From positions 620,001-684,000 of the forward strand of contig CAJFCJ010000023.1 of the NCBI GenBank assembly GCA_904063045.1: a DNA stretch of 64,000 nucleotides. The letters are read 5' to 3'. The stretch's first letter is position 1, and every line of letters starts with the position of its first letter. Position numbers and translations under genes: made by a program. Of this stretch, positions 11,949-24,237 are shown piece after piece. The notes beneath the pieces were generated by a model, which ran no database searches, was not told the DNA's origin, and was given only the letters and a program-made list of their open reading frames with translations. Origin of the DNA: Dimorphilus gyrociliatus (Eukaryota > Annelida > Polychaeta > Dinophilidae).

Positions 11949-12164
11949 TTGAAAGATACTATAGGAAAAGGAAACAGTCTTGCCCACGGGGCTTATGATG
12001 GCATCGAAGCAGAAACTTTAGATAAGATCCCATTAAAAGAACCCATATTTCACAAATGGAAAGTGAAAACAGATAGACGGTCTTCTCAACAAGACTTTTA
12101 CTCGTATAAGGCGTCTAAAAGCGTCGACCTGACTCTAGTAATTATTGATAAGTTTGCTTTTTAA
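11949..12164 (+). other. Orphan exon-like ORF
   Basis: An open frame of about 71 codons with balanced, protein-like composition (segments LAHGAYDGIEAETLDKIPLK and IFHKWKVKTDRRSSQQDF). This is unlike the low-complexity frames around it. There is no ATG at its start, so it would have to be an internal or terminal exon. AG acceptors occur at its left edge. I do not recognise the product. Confidence 0.25.
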
Positions 12165-15100
12165 AAAGATGGGAAAGAGCTATATTTATGAAAATTAATT
12201 CTTGGATAGAGAGAAGACTAGTAAAAAGACAGTAAAACACGCGTAATGGATTGTTATTCTCTATTATTAACGCCAATTAGTCTGAATTTCTTAGGAAATC
12301 GACCATCTTAAACTACAATATCCAAACGCCATGCACGTAGTAAAAGAGAAGAGTCTCCAATTCTGTAGCAGGTATTGTTCCCTATTCAAAGATCTACAAG
12401 ACCATCTTTTACTTTTTGCATTTGTTTGTTTGTTGTTTTCTTTTCTCTCCTTCTCTTTTTGTGTCTCACTCCTTCCGCCCGCCTCCCTGCCTCTCTCCTT
12501 CTCACTCTCATTCTCTCTTTCTCCGTTAATTCTCTCCACTGTCTTTCTCTTTCTTTTTCGCTCGCTCAGTCACTCATTCCTTCCTTCCTTCCCGCTTCTC
12601 CCTCCCTTTCTCTCTCTCTCTCTCTCTTTCTCTAACTCTTCCTTTGTTTCTCTCAAAAATAGTTAAACAATTTTGTTTAAAGTTTATTAACGTTGACTCG
12701 AACAACAAAGGCAAAGAGAATATTTTAACTAACCTCTCCAGTATGAAGAAATGATTTTCATCATAAACGAATGAATGCAAAGCTATAAGTAATGATTACA
12801 AAAGGAAGACCGGTACATTACGACACACATGTATCGAATACAAATTAAAGGTTTGAAGAAGCCAACCGTCTTTGTCTTTGTTTTTCTCTCTTATTTTCCT
12901 CCTCTTCTTGTTTTCATTTCACTCTTGTTCATTCATTCTATCAGTCTCTCTTTAACCAACCCTTTCACTTACTCACTCACTCGCTTTCACTCTTTTTGTT
13001 TCTGTTTCTATTTCTCTCCCTCCCTCTCTCTCTCTCTGTGTGTGTGTGTGTTTGCCGGGCCATCCCCTCCCATCTTTTGCTATAGCCTTGTCTCGTCTCA
13101 TGTCGGTTTTTTCCTATTCTATAAACCGAAGGCTGAGTTAGCCGGCAAAACTAATTAATGTAAGTTGGAGAAAAGTAAATTTTCGCCGACCTTATACAAT
13201 AACTCGACAAGCAGCTGCACAAAAATTAATTTGTAGCGGTTGCAAAATGGGAATTTTCCTATCAAAGGAAAACATAGATGAGGCTTTCATGATACATACG
13301 TATGATATATAACGCATATTGTATATTTTGCTCTGAATGCATAGAATGCAATTCTCTTTAAAGGTTTTGCATTTTCTCATTCTAGATGGATGATTTTTGC
13401 TACTCGTTCGGGAGGTGAGAGAAAATGAAAAGGAGAAGGATGGATGAATGGATGAATAGGGTGGTGAGAGAGGAAATGAAAAAGTAAAAATTCATTTCGT
13501 ATCCACTACGCTTATTCATATTTATTTAGATATAATCCTATATAGTAGCACATATCTTTCCCAATGATACAAATAGATTTATGTACATATCTATTGACTA
13601 GTGGAACTATTTCAATAAGAGTATTTTCTACTGCAGGAAAAAAAGACAGTGACCGCTTAAAAGGCGTTAAAAAGACGAAGCGTCACCAACGTAACGCCTC
13701 GGGAAAATGAGCTTGACAGCACACACATGCGTCTGACTTCAATTACAAGCGAACCATATTATACATGTTCTATACCCGATACAGTGTATGACATACGCCC
13801 CCTAATATTCTTAAAAAGCTCCCCCTGATGGCAATCCGGAAGAGGACACTTCATTACGTTACATATTTCAAATAAGACTTTGGTAGTCGGCTTGAATGAA
13901 ATTGTAGAGACAAAATAAAGAGTGTTGTTTTTTATATAAGATAGACATTTTGTATGATTGTGCGAGCGTCTATTTTTCACATGAATATCTTTCATTATCA
14001 GGCGTTACCTTTGGTATTATTTGAAATGAAAATTTTAATGTATATTAATGAATGGCTCGAGGTAAATATCTAAAATAACTCATACGGACACAACAGTGAT
14101 TTGGGATTTGAGAATTGCTCGTATAAATTTTTTACCATATTTACTGGACGAAATATTGCAGTATTAAATTGAAAAATGACGCTTATTACGTTAGGGCGTT
14201 ATTTTAAGAAAAATAAATAAATACTTTCATTCATTCAGCGGCCCATTCGGCTCGGGATTTATAGACATTATTTTCTGGCGAATAAAAAGATATGTGCACT
14301 TGTGCGCATACTTAATCTATTACGCAACATTTATACTATCTCCATATGTATACTTTTCCTAAATACCTTCTATAAAAGAATACAAAAGGCAACAAAAAGA
14401 GCCATAACAAAAGTTAAATAAATCTATAAGTCTATTCTAGAATTTCAACAAGACAATACAAGTAATACAAAGCTGGATAAATTAGACACAGCTGTTGTCG
14501 ACGTACAAACTTTTACATAGAAATTAAGCTTTGTCTGTTCTGCTTATCATAAAGAATTTATTTTAATATTGTCATTGCTACTACTAGTTGTAGTACTATT
14601 GTTATTATTTATTACCATCATTATCATACAAGTGTTGAAATTGAGATAGCTACGACTATTAATAAGGAAATGATTGCAAACATTTTTTTTCGATATATCT
14701 GCCTCTCTATCTGTCTATGATTTAGCTATAATGACTTTTTTATATACATAATAGTGTGGCACCTCTCGTATCTATAGCATTGCCCCCAACCATTCAAAGG
14801 CACATCATATATAGCCTTCATTAACATTATAGCACAACACTTAGCTGTTTACACCCCTGGGCCAATAAGCCTAGAAATCCATAAAAGAAGTTGCATTTTA
14901 ACAAGAGATGGCAAATTTCCAGCGGTAAATTTCATTACTTGCACTGCATGCCACTTTTTGTAAAGATGGTAAAACTTGAAAAATCTATACCTATGTCTAG
15001 TCTTCCATTCTTTTAAATATCTTTGAAAGTCATAGAAAAGCATCATTCTCTTTTAAATAAATACTCTCTAGCTATTATTATTAATAAAGGAGAAAGGAAC

Positions 15101-15420
15101 GGTTCAAGAATTACTTTATACCTATAGGCCTTTAGTAAATATTATATGTGTATTATTTGCTCTAATGGTTGATGATGCCTACAACTCGTCTCCATCTTTA
15201 AACATTCTTACTATTTTCTTTTATCCCTTTTCATTTCTTTTCTTTTTAAACTTTTTATTAATAATCTAATAGTCTTTATCCTTGAGGCACGCGATTCGTA
15301 TGTCCTACCACACTTGTGCATATTCTCTTGCAAATTTCTTTTCGTCTCCTCCCCCTTTCCGCCGAGCTCATCGCTATAATCATCACTAGAACCGGCTCCC
15401 CTGCCCCAACTCCTCTCTTT

Positions 15421-15480
15421 CTATTTGTCTATCTGTCTCTCTGTCTATCTGTCTATCTGTCTGTCTGTCTATCTGTCTGC
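15421..15480. repeat. TCTG/TCTA tetranucleotide repeat
   Basis: Tandem tetranucleotide units TCTG and TCTA in a longer CT-rich tract. Confidence 0.85.
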
Positions 15481-15729
15481 CTCTTTCTTTTTCTCTCTTC
15501 CCCTCCCTCTTTCTCCTCCGTCCTCCCTCCTTTTCCTAAATTCCATTTCAATCTAATGAATCTACTGAATAATTCAAATAAAAAATATCAAGCCTGTACC
15601 CATGTTCCTGTTTGGCAGTGTACATCATCTATGTGATGAGGCAGGCCAAAATAACGCGATAAGCTACCAATACTCTTACATTATACATAGAGTATACTGT
15701 TGTGTGCCTATATATATATTTAAGATCCA

Positions 15730-15733
15730 ATAT

Positions 15734-15772
<39 letters not shown>
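15730..15772. repeat. (TA)n microsatellite
   Basis: About 20 TA units, followed by further TA-rich DNA with TATACAGTATA near 15829. Confidence 0.85.
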
Positions 15773-15775
<3 letters not shown>

Positions 15776-15987
15776 CTGTGTGTATCTAGACAGTATAAGC
15801 AGATATACTATATATCATATATATAATATATACAGTATACAATATATATACTAATATATAATGTATATATATATATATATATTAAAAATGTAACTCTGGT
15901 GGGCTAGAGTGCAACTCTTCAACCCGCTTCAAACGTTAGAATTCATTCTATAAACCTTCATTAATATGCTTTAGGTGTTTAGGCCTA

Positions 15988-16131
15988 ATGTCTAATCAGC
16001 AAGAGCACGCCACCTACGGCCGATACGAAAAGATGCCGCCCACGAGGGACGACTCCGACCTATTTTCAATCCGGCCATGCGAGACGGCCGTTACAGCCGA
16101 GTCGATTCCATTACCATGGAAACGACGATGA
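15988..16131 (+). other. 48-codon ORF in a CpG-rich island
   Basis: An ATG-initiated frame beginning MSNQQEHATYGRYEKMPP and ending LPWKRR. Its codon composition is much more GC-rich than the flanks. It stops in frame, and I see no strong splice donor inside it. It may be a first exon, a short peptide or simply chance within a CpG island. No homologue is recognised. Confidence 0.25.
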
Positions 16132-16134
16132 CAG

Positions 16135-16175
16135 AGGAGTCGTGTGACGTAATCATAGTGACGTCATCGAGGGTG
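16135..16175. promoter_or_regulatory. Paired CRE-like sites
   Basis: TGACGTAA at about 16144-16151 and the perfect palindromic CRE TGACGTCA at about 16160-16167, one and a half helical turns apart, at the edge of a CpG-rich island. These are consensus sites for CREB/ATF bZIP factors. The target gene is unknown. Confidence 0.5.
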
Positions 16176-16210
16176 TTTCAGTTTGTCGTTTTATTCCCGT
16201 ATAATTTGAA

Positions 16211-19200
16211 TAAGAAAACTCTTACCTGGTAAAAAGTGACTGTAGGAGAGAAAATGATTGGATATTAGTAGGATTTTTTCAGCATTAATACAAAATAAGC
16301 AGTCCAAACACAGGATACAGCTTATCAGGGCGGTCATGCAACGATACACTTGAGATAACGCGCTGTTTCATAGGCCTATTCCAACTGATGGTAGCGCTAC
16401 CTAGATGTGAACTCTATTGTTTATTTGTATTAGAGATGCCATCTATTACCAAAAGTTGTTGGTAAAACGGAAAGAAGTGTGAAAATGATTAAGGGTTGAC
16501 TTGAACAGTTCCTTTCCGGTTCATGTATCATTACATTGTGTTTAAATATATAGAATATGCCATATATAATAATAATACTAATAATATTATAGTTGTAGGC
16601 GATATTTCCATTGGTAAGAGAAGAAAAAGTAAATTATAATGAAAACTAAGCAAATTTTACGTTAAACTAAAGAATATACTTTTTATCGCTTTTCGATGAA
16701 GCATATGCTGCAAATTTGTACAATTTGTTCAAGTATTTCGATTAATTATCCTCATTTCAACCGATTATAGCGTTTCTTTTCTTTTTTTTTTGCATAGAAA
16801 CACTTGCCTCTCCCCTCCCCCCTCCACCCACTTGTCCTACTCTCTCTTCCTCCCTCGCTTTCTCTCTCTAATCAATAATGAAAAATAGGCATAAATTGAA
16901 ATATTATACTAATTGTTTCATTTTATTAAATTACATTCAGTTGCTAACAAACCTATCTTTACATTTTCTATCCTTTCATTCTTCCTCTCCACAGTTCACA
17001 TTTGCTCTCCATCCTTGGCAACAGCAAAAAATCCTGTTTATTCAAGAGTTATGGTATTTTTAATCAGCTGTCCACCCTTATAACTTTTAAAATAACCTTT
17101 CACAGGGGTAATGAATAGAGAGAGAGAGAGGCAAAAGTTACACTTGAAAATATGAAAAAATTATAGACAAATGGTGTTATTTCAGTAGGACTATCGAGAA
17201 ATATCTATACTAACTAATTAGATATGTTTTGTCAAGCAACGGTATCAGCTTAAATAGCGAATTTTATTAAATAACAACACATTGAAGAAGGGGATAATTA
17301 AGAGTCTTTTTTACTAATCGTCAACTGGAAGACTAGAATGGAATATAAAGGTAAAAAACATACAGTTTTATACATAGATGTACTTGAAATAGGCTTCTAT
17401 TCGCATTTCCAAAAAAGAAAGGTAAAAAAATATCATCGAATTATTGAATTGTATATTTATAGATACTATGTTTACATAAAAAGTATATACCTACACACAC
17501 ACAAATATATACAGTATATATATATATATATAGGTTTATACTGGCTCTATACAGTATATAGGTTGGCGTTATGTACGACATATTCTATACAACGGAAAAG
17601 TTTTTGGTCTAAATAGAATTCTAAAACGTAAATTGCATTAAAAAAGGAAATATATGATTTATTTATGAACTGTATGCCATACATATATAATAGTTTTTTT
17701 CTTTACTTTTAAACGTCAACGACCGCTGCTAATAAAGCTATAACTAACATTAAAAACTATCATCTCTCCCTACCCAAACACTATACTTTGTATATTTTTT
17801 CAATTGTACAATCATTCGCTCTCTTTTCCCCTGTAACAACTAAATGACAACCATCAGCTATTTATTTATTCTTGACTAGTAAAATATACTGTAATATCCT
17901 ACTTTATATATACTGTATATAAACAAATACCTCAATCATAACCTGTTAAATACAGAACGTCTATCCGTTTTCTTTGACAACCGTGTCATTTATGTCATAT
18001 CTTTTATAATCGTCATTACTCTGACCGTCTTATAACTTATGGTTCATTTGTTGTCTTAAAAAAGAAATGTAAAGAAAACAGTAGACGATTCTCTTTTTGC
18101 GTCTTTTTACTCAACACCAAATCGGTCAGATTTTCCCTGCTTTATACCATTTTTATTAAGAATTGTCGATTACTATTATAAATAAAACAAACGTAATTTC
18201 CTTATATAAACTACTGTAATTATTGTGTAAAAATCTTAATGGCATTCCATAAAAAGGCTATTCAATCGATTCAAATAAGTCTTTTCAAATTTATTGTCAA
18301 TTAATTAATTGTGTAAGTAATACATTACCTTTTTTCGCCGCCGGTTGTTAGTAGACAATTCTTCTCTATTAATGGAACAAACAACTATTCATCTTTCTTT
18401 TGTTTTATAACCATATTAAATCAATTTTAATTGCAATTTCATTTCAAACTATTATTCAAACTAATAACAAAAATTGATAGCAAAAAAAGACTGCAATTTT
18501 CCAGTTCTGATAATATTATTAATATTATTATTAAGGACGTTGCCACTGTTATCATTGCCACTGCTGTTGTTGATAATCATCATGATGGTGATGCTACCGA
18601 TGCTTGTTCGTTTGTTGTTTCCTATGGTGTTTTCAAAAGAAAACAAGAGAAATTAGGTAGTCGTCACCTAATGGTCAAGCCCTTTCGAAGTTGTATATAC
18701 AGTATACGACTACAATTTTTCGGTGCATTTGTTTATCGACTCTGTTGTACTAGCATCTGTTAGCGTTTTTTAGAATTGCAGTTCAGCGTAAAAATATCAC
18801 CATCTATAGTCCCAAATCCAATAAAAAATAGCTTTCATAGCACAAATTTTTTAATTGATAAATGATTAAATAAATATATGGAATATACTCAAACCAATCG
18901 TGTAATATACTAATATTTCAGGGGGTTTTTCTCGCTCTTCGTGTCCATTCTCTCTCTCCCTCTTTCTCTTCTAAATGCTATGTAGTAATCGACTAACTCC
19001 GACCTAATAATGTCACTAATTAATACATTGAAAACTGGGTCAAAAAAACCGAGTTAATACTGACCCTGATAGCATCTAAAAGTGTATTTTTCAGATAAGA
19101 ATGAACCACTTTTTAGGGCTGTTTTTTTCCCTTCGAAATTAGACTATTTCCCTCAATTTTCCAACTTTTTTATTCCTAATCACATTTAATGGGGAGAGAA

Positions 19201-20514
19201 AGAAAATGCAAAAAATCATACAAGTTAAAAAAACAGACAGGTCTGACCTTGAAATTTGAACAAATGACCATGTCATTTTCACACCATACAACCAACTACA
19301 TGTTAATAGTTATACTCATTGTACTGTATATTGGGTTCCAAGAACAATCAACCATTTCAGCCATATTTAATAGATTTTCTATTCTTATATGATATAACGA
19401 TTCAGGTTAATTACAATTCTACTTTCCAGGAGAAACTTGCATAAATTAACTCTGGGAATAATAATTAACGCCCATTTCAATTTGTTCTATTAGCTACCTT
19501 ATTTGAATACTGATGGAGAATCTCAATGTCAAAGAGAATGTCATAAAAACTGTAGGTTTTACATTCCCTATTAGCTCTTCTCTCCGCCTTTCACTCGGAT
19601 ATAAAGAGAAATATTCCTATTTCAATCGGCACAAAATGATAATAAATTCTCCTCCAGCTAAAGGCTAGTCTTATTATTTTTATAGTTTATAGTGCAATTA
19701 GTGACCTTGTTGGGGTAAAAAGGACTCGACTAGTTGGTCATCTGTGAATAATTACTCGAGCAGGAAATAATTTAAGAGTCTAAAAGTATTAGTTAATTTT
19801 CTGCAGGCGAGAACGTATTTACTAATAGACCAGCGGATAGTGGATATCGGATGGCGGAGAGAGAATAAGGAAACTTTCAAAGACTTAGCAGACCTTATTA
19901 AAGTTTCCCCGCAATTTATTCAATCAATCAAGCACTTAACGTACAAAGTTTCCTTTGTCGTAATAGTGTCTTTGAAACTGGTACGTTAATTATTCAATTA
20001 GTTAAAAATCAATAAATGGCTAACCATATACGTGCATGTAGATTTTTTTTCGTAAAAAACCGGAAATTACTTATTGACCGATCATGAAGAGAAGGTTTAC
20101 GAAACCGGTAAAGCGTATTACTAAACGTTAGCTAATGGAAAAGTATAATAATAATAATAATTAATAAAAATTTTATAATCAAATTAATTATCATTTTCCA
20201 ATTAAAGGAAAAACGAGAAAAGAGATCATCATTTTTCATTAAAAAGTGTATTGTTCTTCGTCTGTAATTAATATTAAAAAGAAACAAAAGCTGTTATTAT
20301 GATATAAACAAGATAAATAAACAAACAAACAGGGGCAGGGATCGGGTAAAAGAAGATTAAAAGGGCGAATTACCAACTTTTACCCTTTTCTTTCTCCCTG
20401 TTCATTCTTTAATTGGCGAATAATTAATTAGTCGAAAGAATTGAAATTTTTTTCTATCATAAAATGAATGAAAAAGTAATAAAATCTATCCTCTGGGTGT
20501 GTCTGTCCGTCTCA

Positions 20515-20546
<32 letters not shown>

Positions 20547-20606
20547 TCTTTTTAAGAGGCTAACGTTAACTATACAGAAAAAATTTTATTAAGAGATTTT
20601 AACAGT
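16211..20606. other. Intergenic, AT-rich
   Basis: About 4.4 kb with no recognisable coding region. It contains several TATACWGTATA palindromes (about 17511, 17551, 17910, 18700) and a (CT)n tract at 20514-20546. Some of it probably holds regulatory DNA for the flanking homeobox gene, but I cannot point to a specific element. Confidence 0.5.
20514..20546. repeat. (CT)n microsatellite
   Basis: Nearly pure CT dinucleotide repeat, 3' of the homeobox gene. Confidence 0.85.
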
Positions 20607-21304
20607 CTATTTAGAACGTGGTAACATATTCAGAAAGTGAGGTAGTTCAACGTGAAGTGGACGAATCCATGGGAGAAAACTTGGATTGTTTCGTGGAAGC
20701 AAAAATGGATGTTGCAAGAAAGGCGATAGAGGTCGTTGAAGTCGAAAGTCAGAATTACCCAGTGGTAGACCTCTTTCTTGTTTCCTGTACTTAGCGCGGC
20801 GATTTTGAAACCAGACCTGTATAATTTCCATAGTTGAAAACAATTTTAAAATCCGATTACATCATAGGCATTCAATTACGTAACAAATCGGATTAATCGC
20901 CTTTTTTGAGTGTGTTAACGAGCCAATTACACGCGTCCTTCTCAGTTGGGCCACCCGTCGTTTTTTACAATGAAAATATCATAATTAGTCGTTTACAAAC
21001 AAGCTCATTAGATTTGGATATTTTACGGTCGATTTAACAACAGGATTTGTGGTCTGTAATTAAATTTCGAAGGGCAGGTGACGTTCATTCGTTTAGCCTT
21101 ACTATTTTCTACGCAAATGTTTCTATTCAATTGCAAAAGCTTTGAATATTTCCACGAAAAGTAAAAATTAAGCAGAGACGTAAAAAAGCTAGAGTGAATA
21201 ATCCCATGTTCTTTAAGTAGTTTAAAACTTAAGAGGAGAAAGAAGAAGAAGAAGAAGAAGAAGAAAAAAACTGAATACTAATAAAAGGCGATTGATTGAT
21301 TATA

Positions 21305-21355
<51 letters not shown>

Positions 21356-21700
21356 AAGGGAAAAAAATGAAATAGAAATTTCGTACAATTCAAAAAAGTT
21401 CTCTCTTACCTGTACTCTCGCTTCCGTTAATCTTACTCTATCGGCAATTTCTTCTCGAAGTGTACAATCGGGATAATGAGTTGTTTGAAAGACTCTTTCC
21501 AACTGTTCAATTTGATCGGCTGTAAAAGTAGTTCTATTTCTTCTCTGCTTTTTATTCGTATTGAATATTTCACTGTCAAAGTCAATTTTCGACTTGAGAT
21601 CCTCTTCATCGTTAACCTTTACGCTCTCTTTTTCCTTTTCGAAAAAGATTTTCGGCTCAAAATCATCAACAACGTCAATCTCTTCATCGGAAGAGTCCAT
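20607..21700 (-). CDS. Paired-like homeobox transcription factor
   Basis: Two exons on the minus strand, 21410-21700 and 20607-20816, give 501 nt (166 aa). The acidic N-terminus ([16 protein letters not shown]) precedes a complete homeodomain at about residues 52-111: [39 protein letters not shown] and [18 protein letters not shown]. Residue 50 is Gln, typical of PRD-like (not Pax) homeodomains. The intron falls exactly between homeodomain positions 46 and 47, the ancestral site in the PRD class. [14 protein letters not shown] and RNRTTFT resemble Phox2, Drgx and Prrx, and I cannot choose among them. The C-terminal tail is rich in Pro, Leu and Phe and I see no OAR motif. At 166 aa it is shorter than most family members. 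The roughly 590-bp intron holds (GAA)n, (GAAA)n and (GA)n tracts. Confidence 0.95.
21248..21352. repeat. Intronic (GAA)n, (GAAA)n and (GA)n tracts
   Basis: Consecutive purine microsatellites inside the homeobox intron, just 3' of the donor at 21409. Confidence 0.8.
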
Positions 21701-21784
21701 CTTAAGAGATTTCTTTTCTTTATATGTTGCGAGACATTCTTCAGATACAAATACAGATACAAGTGACTGATTTTGAAACTAATC

Positions 21785-21870
21785 TCTTTAAACGACGGGA
21801 GGTCCGATCACATGACCTTTTTATAGGGTTACGATTGGTTGGTGGAGAGGAAACTTTGACGTCTTGTTAC
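21785..21870 (-). promoter_or_regulatory. Homeobox gene core promoter
   Basis: Read on the minus strand, the order is a CRE-like GACGTCAAA (about 21856-21864), then ACCAATCG (CCAAT box, about 21833-21840), then CCCTATAAAAAGG (TATA box, about 21816-21828). About 115-130 nt further on is the ATG at 21700. Order and spacing fit a classical TATA promoter with a start site near 21790-21795. Confidence 0.55.
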
Positions 21871-24237
21871 GAATGTTGGATTGAATAGGTAATTGGCGGT
21901 TGTCGGATGAATTATAAAATAGCGTGAACATAAAACTGTGAATTTTTTCTATTCGTATTTTCTCAATCGGGAGTTTTTTTTTTTTAAAAAAAAACTTTAT
22001 TTCTGTTTTTTCATTTTATTATTTTTTCCTTTTAATCTTGAAATCATTTCAACATAAAAGTAATTGAATGAATGAATGAACGAATGCATGAACGAAGTAA
22101 CCAATTAACGATCGAGTAAATTTGATTATTAATAAATAAATATTTAAATTTAAATGCTATATATATTGTTACTTTTTTAATCAGCCTTAGACTTAATTTG
22201 GGATTAAATTAAGAATTATCTCATTGTAGATAATTAGCTACAAATCTATGGATTATGAATCTAATAACGTGTGTAAATTTTCAATCCTCTGTTATATAAA
22301 TTCATAAATATATGTTTGAAAAATTCTATAGAAATCTCTCTTCTGTCTCTCTTCTAAGACGATTTAAAAAATTGTAATTGCTTCTTCAGTCTTTTATTCG
22401 TAATTTGTAGCTGTCAAGACGATAATATCCAGAATTGAGATTAAGAATAAAAAGTCTAAATAAACTCATTATTTACTTTTTCTTGATATTATTATTAGTA
22501 TTCTTGTTGAAGAGAAGAGAAGAGAAAAGATTAGATTAAGCATGTAATCCAACTGAATCTATTTAATCATTTGGCAAACGAGTAAACGACTAATCTGAAA
22601 AGAAAAAGTTAGCTTTTCAAGAGAGGAGTGAGGGGAGAGGAGGAGAGGGAGAGAGGGGAAAGGGACGAAGGAAAGGAGAGAAACGATAGAAACGAAAGAA
22701 ACGAACGAACGAACGACTGAATGAATGAATGAACGAACGAATGAATGAATGAATGAATGAATAAATAAAGAGATAAAGAAGAAAAAAGTCATAAAATTAA
22801 ATAATTTTTTTTCCTATTAAAAATAAGAATTTATTAGAAAAGTTTTTGAATAGAAAATAATTCGAATAGAATATCATTAAAATTTATTTCTTATTCTTTC
22901 TGTGCAACCTAAAAAAAACAACGTCGGTAGTTCTTTGAACAAAGTAAAAGCTTATAGGTCCGTCGGTTCCGTTTAAGAGAGGTTGATCTACTAAACACTC
23001 TCCCTAGCTTTTGCCTTACCTATGTAACAATTGTTCAAAATACTTTTAACTGTCGTATTTTATTACCATTAATATTAAAATTGAAAATAGCCAATTTATT
23101 GAGTGTAGTATCATTTTCCTTTTCTTTCGCCTCCTCCTCCTCTTCTTCTTCTTCTTCTTCTTCTTCTTCCTTCACCTCCTCCACATCATCATCCCTACCA
23201 TAAATATGTTTTGACTGTTTTTATTGTTCAAGTACAAATCCTTTCTCTCAAATTAATCCTAATCACGTAACTAATGTATTTACTATATTGATTCTATTAC
23301 TTTTCCATTGTAATTACTTTAACTCTTTTTTTGTTAATTCATTTAAACCCTAACTGACTAAACCCTCCCAATCCCACCCACTAATTTCTTCTATTAAACT
23401 GTTCATTCTTATTTATTCCTGTCTTTATTTCTTTACAGGGGCATTTGCGTCGATCTTTCTTTTATTGCTCGAATTTTCTCTATATTGTAATATAAACACA
23501 CTATTAACTTGAATATCTTGTTTTTACTCCCTCTTCTCTCTCCTCCTTTTCCTTCCCGCCCTCCTAACCCTAAACCCAACCCTTTTCTCTTTTTTTCTAA
23601 CTTTTTACCGTCTTGGTTATCCGATATAATTCTTTTTCAATAGACTTTTTTTCTTAAGAATCAAAGGTAAAACCTCGCTGCGTTTTTTTCTCTTTTTATA
23701 TTCCGACGTTTTCTTTCTTTTTTAATTTTGTTGTTTCTTTCATTATGATAGGAAAATTTTTTTTCTAGGTCAATTTCTTACATACTGTATAGTTTGCAGA
23801 TGGGATTCGTACTTTCGACGGCAGATGGCGTAGCGCGCAAATAGTTTTCCCAGTTTTTGTCAGTTGAAAGGAATATTCCGTCAAACCATCCGTTCATCTG
23901 AGACACAAATCAGAAGTTGCAATAATAATCATGGTGATGTAAATAGTTGTGCATTTAACAAATAATCAAATGGTAAAAGCTACTATAGTCTACCATATTC
24001 AAGAAAATATATCAGCTGAAAAAAGAAGAGAAAGACAGAGAGGGAGTGACCAAAGGACGAAGAGGTTAAAATCGAGACAGCCCTGCAAAATCTATTAAAG
24101 CCAACGTTTTCATCACAACAAGACAAAATATAGATAAAAGATTATTTAATTAACTACCTGCTCATCAATTAGATTGACCAAAATTTCAATGCAACAAACT
24201 CTATGACGATATGACAAAAGAGACTTGAATAATTCAG
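21871..24237. other. Intergenic between homeobox and SLC35
   Basis: AT-rich with (GAAT/GAAC)n-type repeats at about 22065-22110 and 22690-22766 and a CTT tract at about 23127-23172. An AGATGGCG octamer lies at 23823-23830, next to a GCGCGC, and may belong to the SLC35 promoter. No gene is recognised. Confidence 0.5.
22690..22766. repeat. GAAC/GAAT tetranucleotide repeat
   Basis: Tandem GAAC then GAAT units. The minus-strand frame across it encodes only a Ser/Phe/Val/His repeat, so it is not treated as coding. Confidence 0.8.

Larger units (their letters stand above)
12165..15980. other. Intergenic, CT-rich and satellite-like
   Basis: CT-rich DNA (12420-12660, 12890-13060) whose long frames are Ser/Leu/Phe repeats; a (TCTG/TCTA)n tract at 15421-15480; and (TA)n at about 15730-15772. 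Two minus-strand frames are less repetitive (13759-13995, with KCPLPDCHQGEL; and 14849-15046, 65 aa from an ATG). Both are unrecognised and lack supporting splice or promoter signals. Confidence 0.45.

Noticed and set aside
14849-15046. 65-codon minus-strand ATG frame rich in Lys, Phe and Leu
   Set aside because: Composition is moderately protein-like, but there is no homology, promoter or splice evidence. Chance is sufficient at this base composition.
23341-23581. CCCTAA-like telomeric units (also near 62575)
   Set aside because: Only one or two imperfect copies are present in C-rich DNA, so there is no interstitial telomere array.
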